Origin: Roseovarius arcticus
Lineage (GTDB): Bacteria > Pseudomonadota > Alphaproteobacteria > Rhodobacterales > Rhodobacteraceae
DNA: 64,000 nt
Assembly: GCF_006125015.1 (NCBI RefSeq)
Contig: NZ_SZZN01000001.1
Coordinates: 2,356,001-2,420,000, forward strand
Direction of reading: 5' to 3'
Shown: positions 62,928 through 64,000 of the stretch, in pieces
How positions within the stretch are numbered: the first letter of the stretch is position 1
How the letters are laid out: the number at the start of each line of letters is the position of its first letter
The notes under the pieces: generated by a model
The model's database searches: none
What the model was told of the DNA's origin: nothing
The model's input: the letters and a program-made list of their open reading frames with translations, nothing else
Program-made: the position numbers and the translations under genes

Positions 62928-64000
62928 TTAATGCAGGTTAGGCTGATTGCCCTGACCTTTTTCGTCGATCATATGGCCGCGCCGGAACCGGTCGAGGCGC
63001 ATTTCGGTGGCTACGGGGTGTGGCGTATCCTTGGCCAGCAGGTGGGCGTAGCACCAGCCAGAGGCTGGCGTGGCCTTGAAACCGCCATAGCACCAGCCGC
63101 CGTTAAAATAGAGACCGCCGATATCGGTCTTGTCGATAAAGGGCGAGCCGTCCATCGACATATCCATGATGCCGCCCCAACTGCGCAGAAGACGCGCGCG
63201 CCCGATCATCGGCATGATCGCCATGCCGCCTTCGGCCACGTCCTCGACCACGGGCAGGTTGCCGCGCTGGGCGTAGGAATTGTAGCCGTCGATATCGCCG
63301 CCAAATACCAGCCCGCCCTTGTCAGACTGACTGACATAGAAATGGCCCGCGCCGAAAGTGATGACGCCGGGAATGACCGGCTTTAGCCCTTCGGTGACGA
63401 AGGCTTGTAGGACATGGGATTCGATAGGCAGGCGCATTCCGGCCTGTGCAGCAACCCGGCCAGAGGAGCCGGCAACGCACATCGCGACCTTCTTGGCACG
63501 AATTGGACCGCGGGATGTCTCGACACCTCTGCAAACGCCGTTTTCTATCTGAAAACCGGTGACCTCGCAGTTCTGGATGATGTCGACGCCGCGACTGTCG
63601 GCCCCGCGCGCATAGCCCCATGCAACCGCGTCATGGCGCACAGTGCCGCCGCGGCGCTGGTAAAGGCCGCCTTTGATCGGGAAGCGCGCGTTGTCGTAGT
63701 CGAGAAACGGCAACTCTTCGCGCAACTGCTCGGCTGTGGCATATTCGGCGTCGGCTCCCGCGAGGAACATCGCATTCCCGCGCCGGATAAACGCGTCGCG
63801 CTGCGCATCCGAATGGAGCAAGTTCAGGATTGAGCGCTGCGACACCATTGCGTTGTAATTGAAGTCCTGCTCCAGATTTTCCCACAGCTTCAGCGATAGC
63901 TCATAGAAAGGCTCGTTGCCCGGCAGGAGATAGTTGGAGCGGATAATCGTGGTATTGCGCCCGACATTGCCACTGCCCAGCAAGCCCTTTTCGACGACCG
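62928..64000 (-). CDS. soxB: Sarcosine oxidase beta subunit, C-terminal part (runs off the right edge)
   Basis: The reading frame is open to the edge, so at least 357 residues are seen and the N-terminal dinucleotide-binding motif (about 50 residues) lies outside. The FAD-attachment and DAO-family features are visible: GSGNVGRNTTIIRSNYLLPG near the edge, the CVAGSSGRVAAQAGMRLPIE region, and GGLYFNGGWCYGGFKATPAS near the C-terminus, typical of SoxB. The subunit holds the covalent FMN and the sarcosine-oxidising site. First gene of the operon in this window. Confidence 0.93.
   Translation of the reverse strand, partial: VVEKGLLGSGNVGRNTTIIRSNYLLPGNEPFYELSLKLWENLEQDFNYNAMVSQRSILNLLHSDAQRDAFIRRGNAMFLAGADAEYATAEQLREELPFLDYDNARFPIKGGLYQRRGGTVRHDAVAWGYARGADSRGVDIIQNCEVTGFQIENGVCRGVETSRGPIRAKKVAMCVAGSSGRVAAQAGMRLPIESHVLQAFVTEGLKPVIPGVITFGAGHFYVSQSDKGGLVFGGDIDGYNSYAQRGNLPVVEDVAEGGMAIMPMIGRARLLRSWGGIMDMSMDGSPFIDKTDIGGLYFNGGWCYGGFKATPASGWCYAHLLAKDTPHPVATEMRLDRFRRGHMIDEKGQGNQPNLH

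Overview
The window is a contiguous piece of an alphaproteobacterial chromosome, most likely from a marine member of the Rhodobacteraceae (Roseobacter group). The indications are the high GC content, the tightly packed operons with ATGA start/stop overlaps, the divergent membrane cytochrome c / prephenate dehydratase pair, the DUF3576-leuS-holA neighbourhood, an HvrA-like H-NS protein, a sitABCD manganese importer under a Fur-family type box, and a soxBDAG sarcosine oxidase operon. I see no prophage, insertion sequence, CRISPR array or rRNA. One tRNA is present (Gly-TCC). No stretch longer than 300 bases lacks a gene. The largest gaps (about 16,900-17,157, 26,915-27,152, 37,282-37,537 and 39,669-39,923) hold terminators, promoters or candidate operators.

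Layout. (1) 1-11,626 is an accessory-looking catabolic island. On the minus strand are a truncated aldehyde dehydrogenase, a complete branched-chain-amino-acid-type ABC importer (livFGMH plus binding protein) and an exported cyclase-family hydrolase. On the plus strand are a zinc alcohol dehydrogenase, a LysR regulator, an acyl-CoA dehydrogenase, an MmgE/PrpD protein and a mesaconyl/itaconyl-CoA-hydratase-like protein. Together they suggest periplasmic hydrolysis, import, oxidation and CoA-linked breakdown of an unidentified small acid. (2) 11,627-15,361 is sitABCD behind a Fur-consensus palindrome. (3) 15,383-29,774 is mostly housekeeping: greA, ETF-quinone oxidoreductase, a TPR protein, ispE, a polyprenyl synthase, two small proteins, phaB and phaA, an EAL phosphodiesterase, tag, a D,D-carboxypeptidase with a SPOR-like tail, a LysR regulator and a 46-residue ORF. 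(4) 29,841-35,590 is yejABEF (peptide import). (5) 35,783-43,325 holds a cytochrome c, pheA, an exported protein built of 123-bp tandem repeats, an SRPBCC protein, nudC, a cyclic-nucleotide phosphodiesterase/nucleotidase behind a second Fur-like box, a Tat-exported metallo-beta-lactamase-fold protein and a small metallopeptidase whose start codon lies in a perfect hairpin. (6) 43,341-58,792 holds nadE, a 19-repeat MORN protein, a GFA-family protein, holA, leuS, a glycosyltransferase, a DUF3576 lipoprotein, yggS, an H-NS protein, an L,D-transpeptidase, split MnmC-type genes, an EamA transporter, ygfZ and a TIGR04283-type glycosyltransferase. (7) 58,880-64,000 holds tRNA-Gly and soxG-A-D-B, with soxB cut by the right edge.

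The features most worth a second look are the 41-residue tandem-repeat exported protein, the uncharacterised catabolic island, the Fur-type motif shared by sitA and the nucleotidase gene, the SoxD lacking its zinc cysteines, a coupled 33-codon ORF between soxB and soxD, and the start-codon hairpin at 42,904-42,932. I did not find a clearly new multi-gene system. The catabolic island is the nearest candidate, and its substrate is unknown.
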